14,000 bases of DNA from Pseudomonadota bacterium (GCA_023416055.1 JAEZIH010000300.1:1-14000); one strand, 5' to 3'. Numbered from the stretch's first letter, positions 1-6,646 are shown. Program-made: numbers and translations. Notes: a model not told the origin generated them from the sequence alone.

Positions 1-37
1 CGCTAGGGGCGAGACGGGAGGCCGGGCGCGGGCTTAT

Positions 38-958
38 ATGCCGCCGATGCCCAGCTCCCGCGCCGCCGCCCTGATGGTCCTGATCGCCTCGGCGGCGGTG
101 CTGGGCCTCGCCCCGATCCTCGTCCGCCTGTCGGACACAGGGCCGGCGGCGGCGGGGATGTGGCGCTTCGCCTTCGCCCTGCCGTGGCTGCTTCTGCTGG
201 TCTGGCGGCCGGGGCAGGCGAGGGGCGAGGCCGGGCCGGGCCGCCCGGACCGGCTGATGGCCCTGGCGGCGCTGTTCTTCGTGCTCGACCTCGGCTTCTG
301 GCACTACGGCGTGGTGCTGACCTCGGTGGCCAACGCCACCACCCTGACCAACCTGACCCCCGTGGTCGTCACCGCCGCCGCCTGGCTGCTGTTCCGCGAG
401 CGCCCCAAGGCCCTGTTCCTGCTGGCCCTGGTGGTGGCGCTCAGCGGCGCCTGGACGATGTCGGCGGGGGCGGACGGCCAGCAGGGGACCGATCCCCGCC
501 TGGGCGACGCCTTCGCGGCCATCACGGCGCTCTGGTACGCGGGCTATTTCGTCACCGTGAAGGTGCTGCGCGGGCGGGCCTCGGCGGGGCGGATCATGCT
601 GTGGACCACGGCCCTGGGGGCGCCGATGCTGCTGGCCGTGTCGGTGGCGCTGGGCGAGCGGCTGGCGCCGGCCTCCGCCGCCGGCTGGCTGGCCTGCGCC
701 GCGCTGGGTCTGGTGCACGTGGCCGGCCAGGGCGGGGTGGCCTGGTCGCTGGGCCGGCTGCCGGCAGCCCTGACCGCCGTGACCGTGCTGATCCAGCCGG
801 TCGTCGCCGCCGTGCTGGGCTGGATCCTGTTCGCCGAGACCATGACCGCGGTGCAGCTGGCCGGGGCGGCGACCCTGCTGGCCGGGGTGCTGCTGGCGCA
901 GTGGTCGTCCAGACAGAGAAAGGGCGCGGGAGCCGAAGCCGCCGCGCCCGTTCCCTAG
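38..958 (+). CDS. EamA/DMT-family membrane transporter
   Basis: A 306-residue polytopic inner-membrane protein of the drug/metabolite transporter superfamily (EamA type), probably a proton- or gradient-driven exporter of small metabolites; the substrate cannot be read from the sequence. The protein is almost entirely hydrophobic helices, compatible with ten segments arranged as two EamA repeats. The first repeat contains the typical SVANATTLTNLTPVVV stretch near residue 100, and the second the AALTAVTVLIQPVVAAVLGW stretch near residue 245 followed by GWILFAE. The C-terminus is a short charged cytoplasmic tail. The length is normal for the family. The first ATG lacks a well-spaced Shine-Dalgarno (a GGGAGG lies about 16 bases upstream), so the ATG at 47 is an alternative start. 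It is convergent with the cold-shock gene; no terminator hairpin is evident between the stops at 958 and 976. Confidence 0.9.
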   Translation: MPPMPSSRAAALMVLIASAAVLGLAPILVRLSDTGPAAAGMWRFAFALPWLLLLVWRPGQARGEAGPGRPDRLMALAALFFVLDLGFWHYGVVLTSVANATTLTNLTPVVVTAAAWLLFRERPKALFLLALVVALSGAWTMSAGADGQQGTDPRLGDAFAAITALWYAGYFVTVKVLRGRASAGRIMLWTTALGAPMLLAVSVALGERLAPASAAGWLACAALGLVHVAGQGGVAWSLGRLPAALTAVTVLIQPVVAAVLGWILFAETMTAVQLAGAATLLAGVLLAQWSSRQRKGAGAEAAAPVP

Positions 959-975
959 TTCGTCTGTGGCTCAGA

Positions 976-1179
976 TCAGAGGAGCTTGAGCTCCACCGCC
1001 GAGGTCTTGCCGCGCTGGGTTTCCAGCTCGTATTCGACCTTGGCGTTCTCATCGAGGCCCTGCAGGCCAGCCTTCTGGACGGCCGTGACGTGAACGAACA
1101 CGTCCGAACCGCCGCCATCCGGCTGGATGAAGCCATAGCCCTTGGTCGGGTTGAACCACTTGACCGTGCCGGTCGCCAT
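976..1179 (-). CDS. Cold-shock domain protein (CspA family)
   Basis: A 67-residue single cold-shock-domain protein: a small OB-fold cytoplasmic protein that binds single-stranded RNA and DNA and acts as an RNA chaperone or antiterminator. It starts MATGTVKWFN. RNP1 is KGYGFIQ at residues 13-19 and RNP2 is DVFVHV at 26-31, with the aromatic binding-face residues W8, F9, Y15, F17, F28 and H30 all present. The length is typical. The start ATG has a GGAGA Shine-Dalgarno about 6 bases upstream on the minus strand. A long leader of roughly 130 bases is possible (see the promoter entry), as is common for cold-inducible csp genes. Whether this copy is cold-, growth-phase- or constitutively expressed cannot be told from the sequence. 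Confidence 0.97.
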   Translation of the reverse strand: MATGTVKWFNPTKGYGFIQPDGGGSDVFVHVTAVQKAGLQGLDENAKVEYELETQRGKTSAVELKLL

Positions 1180-1314
1180 TGTGCGTCTCCGTAAACGCGC
1201 TTTTCCAGGCAGGCGCCCCTGCGGGGTCGCCCGTCAGCCCATCTGGACAAGCTCGTTCAGGCGAAGGAGCGACGCACGGGGGTGGAAGCCGCGCCAAATC
1301 CGGACTGCGCCCAA

Positions 1315-1343
1315 GTTGTCTCCCGCAATCCCGGGCCGGTCAA
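1315..1343 (-). promoter_or_regulatory. Candidate promoter of the cold-shock gene with long leader
   Basis: On the minus strand TTGACC (1338-1343) is followed after 17 bases by GACAAC (1315-1320), a good -35 and a poor -10. It lies just upstream (in minus-strand order) of a leader of about 130 bases before the cold-shock ATG at 1179. The leader contains a bulged G/C hairpin at 1213-1230 (CCCC/GGGG with flanking GCG/CGC). The promoter is inferred, and the -10 is weak. Confidence 0.3.
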
Positions 1344-1363
1344 CTGCAAACGAGATTCGCCTC

Positions 1364-2125
1364 TCAGGCGCACAGGCCGCGCTCGGCCCCGTCCAGATGC
1401 AGGTGGTCGCCGTGGGCGGCGTTGTAGTCGGGGGTCAGGACGGTGGAGAAGACCCGGCAGGCCCCGTCGCGGACGCGCTTCAGGAAGGCGCGCCCTTCCT
1501 CGCCCCGCCGACCCTCGCCCTTCCAGTCGCCGGCCACCGAGACGGTGCGTCCGTCCTCGAGCGTCACCCCGGCGATGTCCAGGGCGTTGGCCCGCGCATG
1601 CTCCGAGGGCCGCACGCTCTCCTCGGTGCGGCCGTAGAGGCGGCGGCAGGAATAGGAGCCGTAGTTGTCCACCCGCGCCACGCGGCTGCCGAAGGTGCGC
1701 GCGGCCGCCGGCTGCAGCACCTGCCGGTCCCAGATCACGTAGCGGACGGCCAGCGGGCACTGCATGACGAGGCCGCCGGGGGCCAGCGGCGTCACCGCCC
1801 CGCCGGTGATGCGCACGGCCCCGCGGACCACGCAGAAGCCGCCGTCGTCTCGATCCTCGGCCCGCTCGACCTGGACCCCGGCCTCGCGCAGCACCTGCAT
1901 GCAGGCGTCGGTGACGGCCTTGACCTCCTCCGGCGCGGCGGTGCGGGCGAGCTCGAAGTCCGCCACCTTGGCCGCCGTGGCCGTGCCGATCGGATGGCTG
2001 AGGTCCAGCGGCTTCCACGGCAGGTCCTGATGCGGGGCGAAGGCGTTGAGCAGGGCGAAGGCCGCGCACAGCCCCAGGCCGGCTTCCCACAGCAGGTTCC
2101 AGAAGTCGGCGAGATCGCGGTCCAT
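1364..2125 (-). CDS. Extensin-like C-terminal domain protein (M15/LAS-type fold)
   Basis: A 253-residue protein of the bacterial extensin-like family (Pfam Extensin-like_C), which is related by fold to LAS/M15 metallopeptidases acting on peptidoglycan stem peptides. Residues 11-30 are hydrophobic (LLWEAGLGLCAAFALLNAFA), an N-terminal membrane anchor or uncleaved signal, placing the rest in the periplasm. The putative zinc site is visible: SEHARANALDI gives H176 and D183 (H-x6-D), and GDHLHLD gives H241-x-H243. Several cysteines (98, 123, 160, 223, 252) could form disulfides, as is common in the family. Enzymatic activity is inferred and generally not demonstrated for these proteins. The ATG at 2125 has no clear Shine-Dalgarno. 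It lies 48 bp downstream of the serine hydrolase on the same strand and may share its transcript. Confidence 0.85.
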   Translation of the reverse strand: MDRDLADFWNLLWEAGLGLCAAFALLNAFAPHQDLPWKPLDLSHPIGTATAAKVADFELARTAAPEEVKAVTDACMQVLREAGVQVERAEDRDDGGFCVVRGAVRITGGAVTPLAPGGLVMQCPLAVRYVIWDRQVLQPAAARTFGSRVARVDNYGSYSCRRLYGRTEESVRPSEHARANALDIAGVTLEDGRTVSVAGDWKGEGRRGEEGRAFLKRVRDGACRVFSTVLTPDYNAAHGDHLHLDGAERGLCA

Positions 2126-2173
2126 CAGGGGGCAGGCTTACCCGCCCCGCCCGCCGCGGCCAACCGCGAGGGC

Positions 2174-3319
2174 TCAGGCCGTGGCCAAGGGGATCAGCCG
2201 CTGCAGCAGGGCCGGACAGGCTGTGCGTCCCACGGCTCCGTCGTTGGACACGGCGACGAGGGCCAGACCGCGCCCGGGCGCCACCATGGCGCTGCAGTGC
2301 CACATGGTGTTCGAGCCGTCGTGGGCGAGCACCGGTCCCGGCCCGCCGGCGCCGCCCCACGGCTGCTCGCGCACGCCCCAGCCGCAGGCATAGGCGGGCG
2401 GCGTCAGGTCGGCGGGCGCGGTGGTCAGCCGTCGCAGGCTGTCGGCGTCCAGCCAGTCCGGCCGGCCGCCCATCATGGCGGCGAGGAAGCGGCCGTAGTC
2501 GGCGAGGCTCATGTGGGCCGTGCCGGCGGGACCCAGCGCCTGCGGATTGTCGGCGCCGGGGTGGCCCGGGGCCATGGCCGTCTTCTGGCCGCCCGCGTCG
2601 CGGTGGCCCCCGGCGTTGTCGTGCGAACCCTCGGCCGAGCCCGGCGCACCGAAGCCGGCGCTCTCCAGACCCAGAGGGTCGAAGAGCTCGGCGCGCATGA
2701 CCTCCTCCCAGGCGGCGCCCGTGATCCGTTCAATGGCGGCGCCGACCAGCACGTAGTTGGCGTTGCCGTAGGCGAACTGGCCCGGCGTCCCCGGCGGCGG
2801 CGCGGCGAGGGCGGCGGCCACGATGGCCTGGCGTTGCTCCGGCAGGCTGCGGGGATCGGCGCGGGCGGAGATCAGCCACTCGCGGCCCATCACCGCGGCG
2901 TCGGTCAGGCCGGCGCGATGGCGCATGAAGTCGTCCACGGTGGCCTGCCCCCAGCCGGCGTCGATGTTCAGGCCCGGGAAGGCCTCGGCCAGCGGCATGT
3001 CCCAGCGCGCCCGGCCTTGCCGCACGAGGCGAGCAAACACGGCCGCCGTCATCGCCTTGGTGTTGGAGCCGAGGTGCCAGCGGTCGTCGCGGGTTACCGG
3101 GTCGGCGGCGTCGGCCCTGCGCAGGCCGCGGACGTCCGACCAGATCACGCCCTCGCGCCCGATGATCGCCGCGCCCAGCGCCACGGGCCCGGCGGCCTCG
3201 AACACCCCGGCGAGGGCGGCTTCCGGCGAATCCGACGGGCGGGCGAGGACCCGACCGGCGCCGGCGGCGGCGGGTGCGAAGGCGAGGGCGGTGAGAAGGC
3301 TGCGACGGTCGATGATCAT
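2174..3319 (-). CDS. Tat-exported class C beta-lactamase-like serine hydrolase
   Basis: A 381-residue member of the beta-lactamase/penicillin-binding-protein-like serine hydrolase family (Pfam Beta-lactamase). The N-terminus MIIDRRSLLTALAFAPAAAG carries a twin-arginine-type signal (RR at 5-6, then a hydrophobic run and an Ala-rich cleavage region), so export in folded form is likely. The catalytic motifs are all in place: SxxK as SNTK (S85-K88), YxN as YGN (184-186) and the KTG-equivalent HDG (333-335). Members include esterases, D-aminopeptidases and DD-peptidases, and the HxG third motif is common in those rather than in true AmpC lactamases; the substrate is unknown. A region at about 223-265 is Gly/His/Asp-rich and probably an exposed loop. 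The start has a GGGGAG Shine-Dalgarno 6 bases upstream within a leader shared with the M1 peptidase gene. Confidence 0.9.
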   Translation of the reverse strand: MIIDRRSLLTALAFAPAAAGAGRVLARPSDSPEAALAGVFEAAGPVALGAAIIGREGVIWSDVRGLRRADAADPVTRDDRWHLGSNTKAMTAAVFARLVRQGRARWDMPLAEAFPGLNIDAGWGQATVDDFMRHRAGLTDAAVMGREWLISARADPRSLPEQRQAIVAAALAAPPPGTPGQFAYGNANYVLVGAAIERITGAAWEEVMRAELFDPLGLESAGFGAPGSAEGSHDNAGGHRDAGGQKTAMAPGHPGADNPQALGPAGTAHMSLADYGRFLAAMMGGRPDWLDADSLRRLTTAPADLTPPAYACGWGVREQPWGGAGGPGPVLAHDGSNTMWHCSAMVAPGRGLALVAVSNDGAVGRTACPALLQRLIPLATA

Positions 3320-3332
3320 GAAAGGCTCCCCG
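3317..3332 (-). promoter_or_regulatory. Ribosome-binding leader identical to that of the M1 peptidase gene
   Basis: On the minus strand CGGGGAGCCTTTCATG covers the Shine-Dalgarno (GGGGAG), a six-base pyrimidine-rich spacer and the ATG of the serine hydrolase. The same 16 bases occur at 8708-8723 before the M1 aminopeptidase. It fixes the chosen start at 3319. Confidence 0.7.
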
Positions 3333-3343
3333 ATGGCGGGCGC

Positions 3344-3372
3344 ATTCTAGGCGAGTGAGCCCGGCCTGCGCA
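3344..3372 (-). promoter_or_regulatory. Candidate promoter of the serine hydrolase
   Basis: TAGAAT on the minus strand (3344-3349) is a good -10 hexamer 30 bases from the ATG. The -35 candidate TGCGCA (3367-3372) is weak at 17-bp spacing. Apart from this element and the gluQ tail, the 135-bp gap to gluQ shows nothing recognisable. Confidence 0.35.
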
Positions 3373-3454
3373 CGTGAACTCGCGGACAGCTGCGCGACGG
3401 GTTCGCGCCCCTTCTGCAACGCAGCCGCAACAGTCCTGCAAGCTTCCCGGGCCC

Positions 3455-4303
3455 TCAGAAGCCGAGTTCCTCGCGCAGCGCTTCCGCTGTCACCCCGTCC
3501 GCCCTGATCTGAGCCAGGGTGACCGAGCCGTCGCGCTTGGCGAAGCGCCGGCCGTCCGGCCCGGTCAGCAGGCGGTGGTGCCGATATCGGGGCGTCGGCC
3601 AGCTCATCAGCCGCTGCAGCAGCACCTGGATATGGGTGGCCTCGAACAGGTCCTGTCCGCGGATCACATGGGTGATCCCCTGCAGCGCGTCGTCGTGGGC
3701 CACCGCAACGTGGTAAGCCGTGCCTGCGTCCTTGCGCGCCACCACCACGTCGCCGGCGGTTTCCGGCCGCGCCCGGATTTCCCCGTGCTCGCCGTCCGGC
3801 CCCTGTCCCTCCTCCACAAAGGACAGCGCGTCCCAGACCGCTCCGCCCAGGTGTTCGCGGGCGCGCTCCAGCGAAAGACGCCAGGCGAAGGGCCGGCCTT
3901 CGGCGAGCAGGGCGGCCTCCTCGTCGGCGGGGTGGGGTCCGGGCCGCACCGCCTCCACCGCCCCGTGCGGTGCATCCCCAATGGCGTCCATGATCTCCTT
4001 GCGGGTGCGGAAGCAGCGATAGAGCAGGCCGAGGCCGTCCAGCCTGCGCACCACCTCGTCGTAGTCGGCCAGATGCTCCGACTGCCGGCGCACCGGCTGC
4101 TCCCAGTCGAGGCCCAGCCAGTCGAGATCCTCGTAGATCGCCGCCTCGAACTCCGGCCGGCAGCGGGTCGGATCGATGTCTTCGATGCGCAGGATGAACC
4201 GCCCCCCCGCCTCGCGGGCGACGCGCCGGGCGGTCAGGGCCGAGAAGGCGTGCCCCTCGTGCAGGCGTCCGGTCGGGGAGGGGGCGAAGCGGGTGACGAA
4301 CAT
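3455..4303 (-). CDS. gluQ: Glutamyl-Q tRNA(Asp) synthetase
   Basis: A 282-residue class I aminoacyl-tRNA synthetase paralogue (YadB/GluQ) that activates glutamate and transfers it to the queuosine base at position 34 of tRNA(Asp), a cytoplasmic modification reaction. It has only the GluRS catalytic domain and lacks the anticodon-binding half, the family hallmark. It starts MFVTRFAPSPTGRLHEGHAF: HIGH-equivalent HEGH at 15-18, RIEDID at 39-44, and KMSKS-equivalent FAKRDG at 254-259. The insertion that holds a zinc ion in E. coli YadB has C97 but R99 in place of the second cysteine, and no later cysteines, so the zinc site looks lost. The reading frame is open upstream to 4972, but homology begins at this ATG. 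No Shine-Dalgarno is visible and a TATCG-like element sits about 10 bases upstream, so a leaderless mRNA is possible. Confidence 0.95.
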   Translation of the reverse strand: MFVTRFAPSPTGRLHEGHAFSALTARRVAREAGGRFILRIEDIDPTRCRPEFEAAIYEDLDWLGLDWEQPVRRQSEHLADYDEVVRRLDGLGLLYRCFRTRKEIMDAIGDAPHGAVEAVRPGPHPADEEAALLAEGRPFAWRLSLERAREHLGGAVWDALSFVEEGQGPDGEHGEIRARPETAGDVVVARKDAGTAYHVAVAHDDALQGITHVIRGQDLFEATHIQVLLQRLMSWPTPRYRHHRLLTGPDGRRFAKRDGSVTLAQIRADGVTAEALREELGF

Positions 4304-4381
4304 GGCCGCACGATAGCGACAAGCGGACCTGATCACAGCCGGTCGCTTGCGGGCCCTCGCGCCCCTCGCCAGTGTCGCATC

Positions 4382-5038
4382 ATGCAGACGCCCTGTTGGC
4401 AGGACGACATCGCTGCGGCGCGCCTGGCGCTGCTGGAGCTGGACCCCGCCCTGGCCCGAGCTCACGCGCAGACGCCCCCGTTCGAATGGCGTCGGCGCAC
4501 TGGCGGCTTCGCGGGGCTGTTTCGCATGATCGTCGACCAGCAGGTATCGCTGGCCTCGGCCGCGGCGATCTGGGCCCGGGTCGAGGCGGGGCTGGGAGGA
4601 GAGGTGACGCCCGAGCGGGTCCTCGCCGCCGACATCGCCGCGCTGCGCGCCCTCGGCCTGTCGATCCAGAAGGCGACCTATGGTCACGAGATCGCCCGCG
4701 CCCACGTCGAAGGCCACATCGACTTCGACCACCTCGGGCGGCTGCCGGACGACGAGGCGATCGCACGGCTGACGGCGATCAAGGGCGTGGGCCGATGGAC
4801 CGCCGAGACCTTCCTCATGTTCTGCGAGGGCAGACGCGACGTCTTCCCCGCCGGGGACATCGCCCTGCAGGAAGCGATCCGCTGGCTCGACGGCGCCGCG
4901 GAGCGTCCGCGCGAGAAGGCGGCCCATGCCCGGGCGGAGATGTGGCGGCCGCATCGCAGCGTTGCGGCGCATCTGCTCTGGGGGTGGTATGGAGCGGTGA
5001 AGCGCGGAGAGGCCGCGCCGGAGAGCCCCGCCGCGTGA
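4382..5038 (+). CDS. DNA-3-methyladenine glycosylase II (AlkA/HhH-GPD)
   Basis: A 218-residue helix-hairpin-helix base-excision glycosylase that removes alkylated purines such as 3-methyladenine from DNA. VDQQVSLASAAAIW (51-64) is the conserved N-terminal helix seen across AlkA-like enzymes. IKGVGRWTAETFLMF (133-147) is the helix-hairpin-helix DNA-binding motif, and RRDVFPAGDIALQ supplies the catalytic aspartate at D159. It lacks the N-terminal TBP-like domain of E. coli AlkA, which matches the short form widespread in alphaproteobacteria. The frame is open back to 3374 but antisense to gluQ, so the ATG at 4382 is the plausible start; no strong Shine-Dalgarno precedes it. It is divergent from gluQ across 78 bp and its TGA overlaps the next gene's GTG, implying an operon. 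Confidence 0.93.
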   Translation: MQTPCWQDDIAAARLALLELDPALARAHAQTPPFEWRRRTGGFAGLFRMIVDQQVSLASAAAIWARVEAGLGGEVTPERVLAADIAALRALGLSIQKATYGHEIARAHVEGHIDFDHLGRLPDDEAIARLTAIKGVGRWTAETFLMFCEGRRDVFPAGDIALQEAIRWLDGAAERPREKAAHARAEMWRPHRSVAAHLLWGWYGAVKRGEAAPESPAA

Positions 5039-5682
5039 ACCCCATCGTCGATCCCAACCTGGCCACGCCCGAGACCGTGCTCGTTGGCCTGGACTTCGCC
5101 GGCGTGGCCGTGTTCGCCGCCACGGGAGCGCTTGCGGCGGCGCGCGAGCGCCACGACCTCGTGACCTTCGCCTTCTTCGGCGCGATCACCGGCGTCGGCG
5201 GCGGTACGGTGCGCGACCTGCTGATCGGAGCGCCGGTGTTCTGGGTCTGGGACTGGCGCTACATCGCCGTCTGTGTGGTCGCCTCGCTGGCGGTGTGGGT
5301 GGTCGGCGCCCGGCCATGGCGCTTCCGCGCCCTGCTGTGGCTCGACGCCATCGGCCTGGCCGCCTACGGCGTCTTTGGCGCCGCCAAGGCCGAGCTGTTC
5401 GGCGTCGCGCCTCTGGTCTGCATTGTCATGGGCGCGTTGACGGCCTGCTTCGGCGGCATCGTTCGCGACCTGCTGGCCGGCCAGCCGTCGATCCTGCTGC
5501 GGCGGGAGATCACCGTGTCCGCCGCCCTGCTGGCCGCTTCGGTCTATGTCATCGCCCGGGCCTGCGGCCTGGACGCTTGGCCCTCGGCCTTCGCCGCCGC
5601 GGGCCTCGGCTTCGCCCTCAGAGCCGGGGCCCTTGTGTGGGGCTGGAGCCTGCCGGCCTTTCCCGGCGCTCCGACCCGCTGA
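5035..5682 (+). CDS. TRIC-family (YadS/YicG, UPF0126) cation channel-like membrane protein
   Basis: A 215-residue inner-membrane protein with about seven hydrophobic segments, of the prokaryotic TRIC channel family (formerly UPF0126), homotrimeric monovalent-cation channels. The two-fold internal repeat is plain: DFAGVAVFAATGALAAA (20-36) pairs with DAIGLAAYGVFGAAKA (104-119), and GVGGGTVRDLLIG (53-65) with ACFGGIVRDLLAG (137-149). The glycine-rich kinks and Arg-Asp pairs are family signatures. The GTG start overlaps the TGA of the glycosylase (GTGA) and a GGAGAG lies about 9 bases upstream, inside that gene, so translation is probably coupled. The physiological role in bacteria is not settled, and the link to DNA repair may be only organisational. 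Confidence 0.9.
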   Translation: MNPIVDPNLATPETVLVGLDFAGVAVFAATGALAAARERHDLVTFAFFGAITGVGGGTVRDLLIGAPVFWVWDWRYIAVCVVASLAVWVVGARPWRFRALLWLDAIGLAAYGVFGAAKAELFGVAPLVCIVMGALTACFGGIVRDLLAGQPSILLRREITVSAALLAASVYVIARACGLDAWPSAFAAAGLGFALRAGALVWGWSLPAFPGAPTR

Positions 5683-5804
5683 TCCATCTGGCCGGAGTGA
5701 TCGCCAAGCCGTCGAATCAGGCGTAGGATTTTTCCACAGCCCGGAAGGAGACGTGTCTTCAGTCTGGTAGCGACGACAGATCCCATTCGCAGGACGGCGG
5801 CCTG

Positions 5805-6365
5805 ATGCAGGTCCTCAGCCGCCCCCCGTCCGGTTGGCCGGCGCTGGTCCTCAACGCCGACTTCCGGCCGCTCTCCTATTACCCGCTGTCGATCTGGCCG
5901 TGGGAGGAAGTGGTCAAGGCGGTCTACCAGGATCGCGTCGACGTCGTATCGACCTATGACAAGGTGGTGCGCAGCCCCTCGATGGAGATCGTGCTGCCCA
6001 GCGTCATCGCGCTGAAGACCTATGTCGACCAGGATCGCCAGCCGGCCTTCACCCGCTTCAACGTCTTCCTGCGCGATGGCTTCACCTGCCAGTACTGCGG
6101 GGCCTCGACCGAACTGACCTTCGACCACGTCATCCCGCGCAGTCATGGCGGCCGCACGACGTGGGAGAACATCGTCGCCGCCTGCGGGCCGTGCAATCTC
6201 CGAAAGGGCGGGCGCACCCCCGAGCAGGCCGGCATGCCGATGCGTCGCGCGCCGCACCGCCCCAGTTCGTGGCAACTGCAGGAGTTCGGCCGACGCTTCC
6301 CGCCGCACTTCCTGCACCAGAGCTGGCTCGACTACCTCTACTGGGACATCGAACTGGAGCCCTGA
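5805..6365 (+). CDS. HNH endonuclease family protein
   Basis: A 186-residue protein with a zinc-finger-type HNH nuclease domain in its middle: C95-x2-C98 and C127-x2-C130 form the zinc knuckle, and LTFDHVIPRSHGGRTTWENI (104-123) carries the D107-H108 catalytic pair and N122. The N-terminal 80 residues (NADFRPLSYYPLSIWPWEEV region) and the C-terminus (SWLDYLYWD) match the single-copy HNH protein conserved through alphaproteobacteria and many other bacteria, whose biological function is unknown. The intact nuclease residues suggest DNA cleavage or nicking activity, but no target can be inferred. The ATG at 5805 follows an AGGACGG sequence. Nothing nearby (no intron, inteins, methylase or phage genes) suggests homing or restriction. 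Confidence 0.92.
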   Translation: MQVLSRPPSGWPALVLNADFRPLSYYPLSIWPWEEVVKAVYQDRVDVVSTYDKVVRSPSMEIVLPSVIALKTYVDQDRQPAFTRFNVFLRDGFTCQYCGASTELTFDHVIPRSHGGRTTWENIVAACGPCNLRKGGRTPEQAGMPMRRAPHRPSSWQLQEFGRRFPPHFLHQSWLDYLYWDIELEP

Positions 6366-6368
6366 CGC

Positions 6369-6393
6369 GGAACCGGCCCGCGCCGGTCGGGTT
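6369..6393 (+). promoter_or_regulatory. EcfG-type (general stress response) promoter candidate 1
   Basis: GGAAC (6369-6373), 17 bases, then GTT (6391-6393), matching the alphaproteobacterial EcfG/SigT consensus GGAAC-N16/17-CGTT except that the base before GTT is G. It starts 4 bases after the HNH stop; a start site near 6400 would give about 25 bases of leader to the ATG at 6425. The spacer holds a 6-bp dyad (ACCGGC...GCCGGT). Confidence 0.55.
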
Positions 6394-6424
6394 GGCCAGA
6401 GAGGTCGAGGTTGGGAGCGAGCGA

Positions 6425-6568
6425 ATGCGGATGGGAACGATGCTGCTGGTGACGGCGGGGGCCGTCGCGGTCTGCATCGCTGTCTATCTCGCCACCGGCG
6501 GCCGTTTCCTTTTCTTCGCCCTGCCTCTGCTGTTCGCCCTGCCGCTTTTCGGACGCAGGCGGTCCTGA
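6425..6568 (+). CDS. Small two-helix membrane protein, unknown function
   Basis: A 47-residue hypothetical protein. I do not recognise a named family. Residues 6-23 (MLLVTAGAVAVCIAVYLA) and 28-43 (FLFFALPLLFALPLFG) are hydrophobic and separated by a short TGGR turn, so it is predicted to be a helical hairpin in the inner membrane with a basic C-terminal tail (GRRRS). The ATG at 6425 has GGGAG with 7-base spacing; internal ATGs at codons 3 and 6 are alternatives. It lies 59 bp after the HNH gene and is preceded by a GGAAC-N17-GTT promoter motif, suggesting control by the general stress sigma factor rather than simple read-through. Coding status rests on the Shine-Dalgarno, promoter and clean transmembrane pattern. 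Confidence 0.65.
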   Translation: MRMGTMLLVTAGAVAVCIAVYLATGGRFLFFALPLLFALPLFGRRRS

Positions 6569-6593
6569 ATCCCGCGCAAGTCGCAAGGACGAG

Positions 6594-6618
6594 GGAACAG
6601 TTTCCATCGCGGCGGGTT
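6594..6618 (+). promoter_or_regulatory. EcfG-type (general stress response) promoter candidate 2
   Basis: GGAAC (6594-6598), 17 bases, GTT (6616-6618). Spacing is identical to candidate 1 and both share CGGGTTGG around the -10. The expected start near 6625 leaves about 20 bases to the ATG at 6647. GGAACAGTTTCC at the -35 is also a near-palindrome. Confidence 0.55.
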
Positions 6619-6646
6619 GGGCAAGCGAGTTCACCGGAGAATGACC

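Noticed and set aside
980..993. GGAGCT-TG-AGCTCC palindrome
   Set aside because: Lies within the last codons of the cold-shock gene with a two-base loop and no U-run, so not a terminator.
2155..2168. CGCGG-CCAA-CCGCG hairpin between serine hydrolase and extensin-like genes
   Set aside because: Only a 5-bp stem with no U-run in either direction; expected by chance at this GC content.
1142..3358. 738-codon plus-strand open frame
   Set aside because: It runs antisense through the cold-shock leader, extensin-like and serine hydrolase genes; its product is Gly/Ala/Arg/His-rich with no domain, a by-product of high GC third positions in the true minus-strand genes.
2730..4322. 530-codon minus-strand open frame
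   Set aside because: Out of frame over gluQ and the serine hydrolase, which both have full catalytic motifs; the product is Arg/Pro/Gly-rich low-complexity sequence.
4304..4972. N-terminal extension of gluQ to 4972
   Set aside because: It is antisense to the glycosylase gene, and GluQ homology begins exactly at MFVTRFAPSPTG.
5805..6365. HNH gene as a homing, restriction or defence nuclease
   Set aside because: The protein matches a widespread housekeeping HNH protein, there is no methylase, intron, integrase or defence neighbour, and base composition is like its surroundings.
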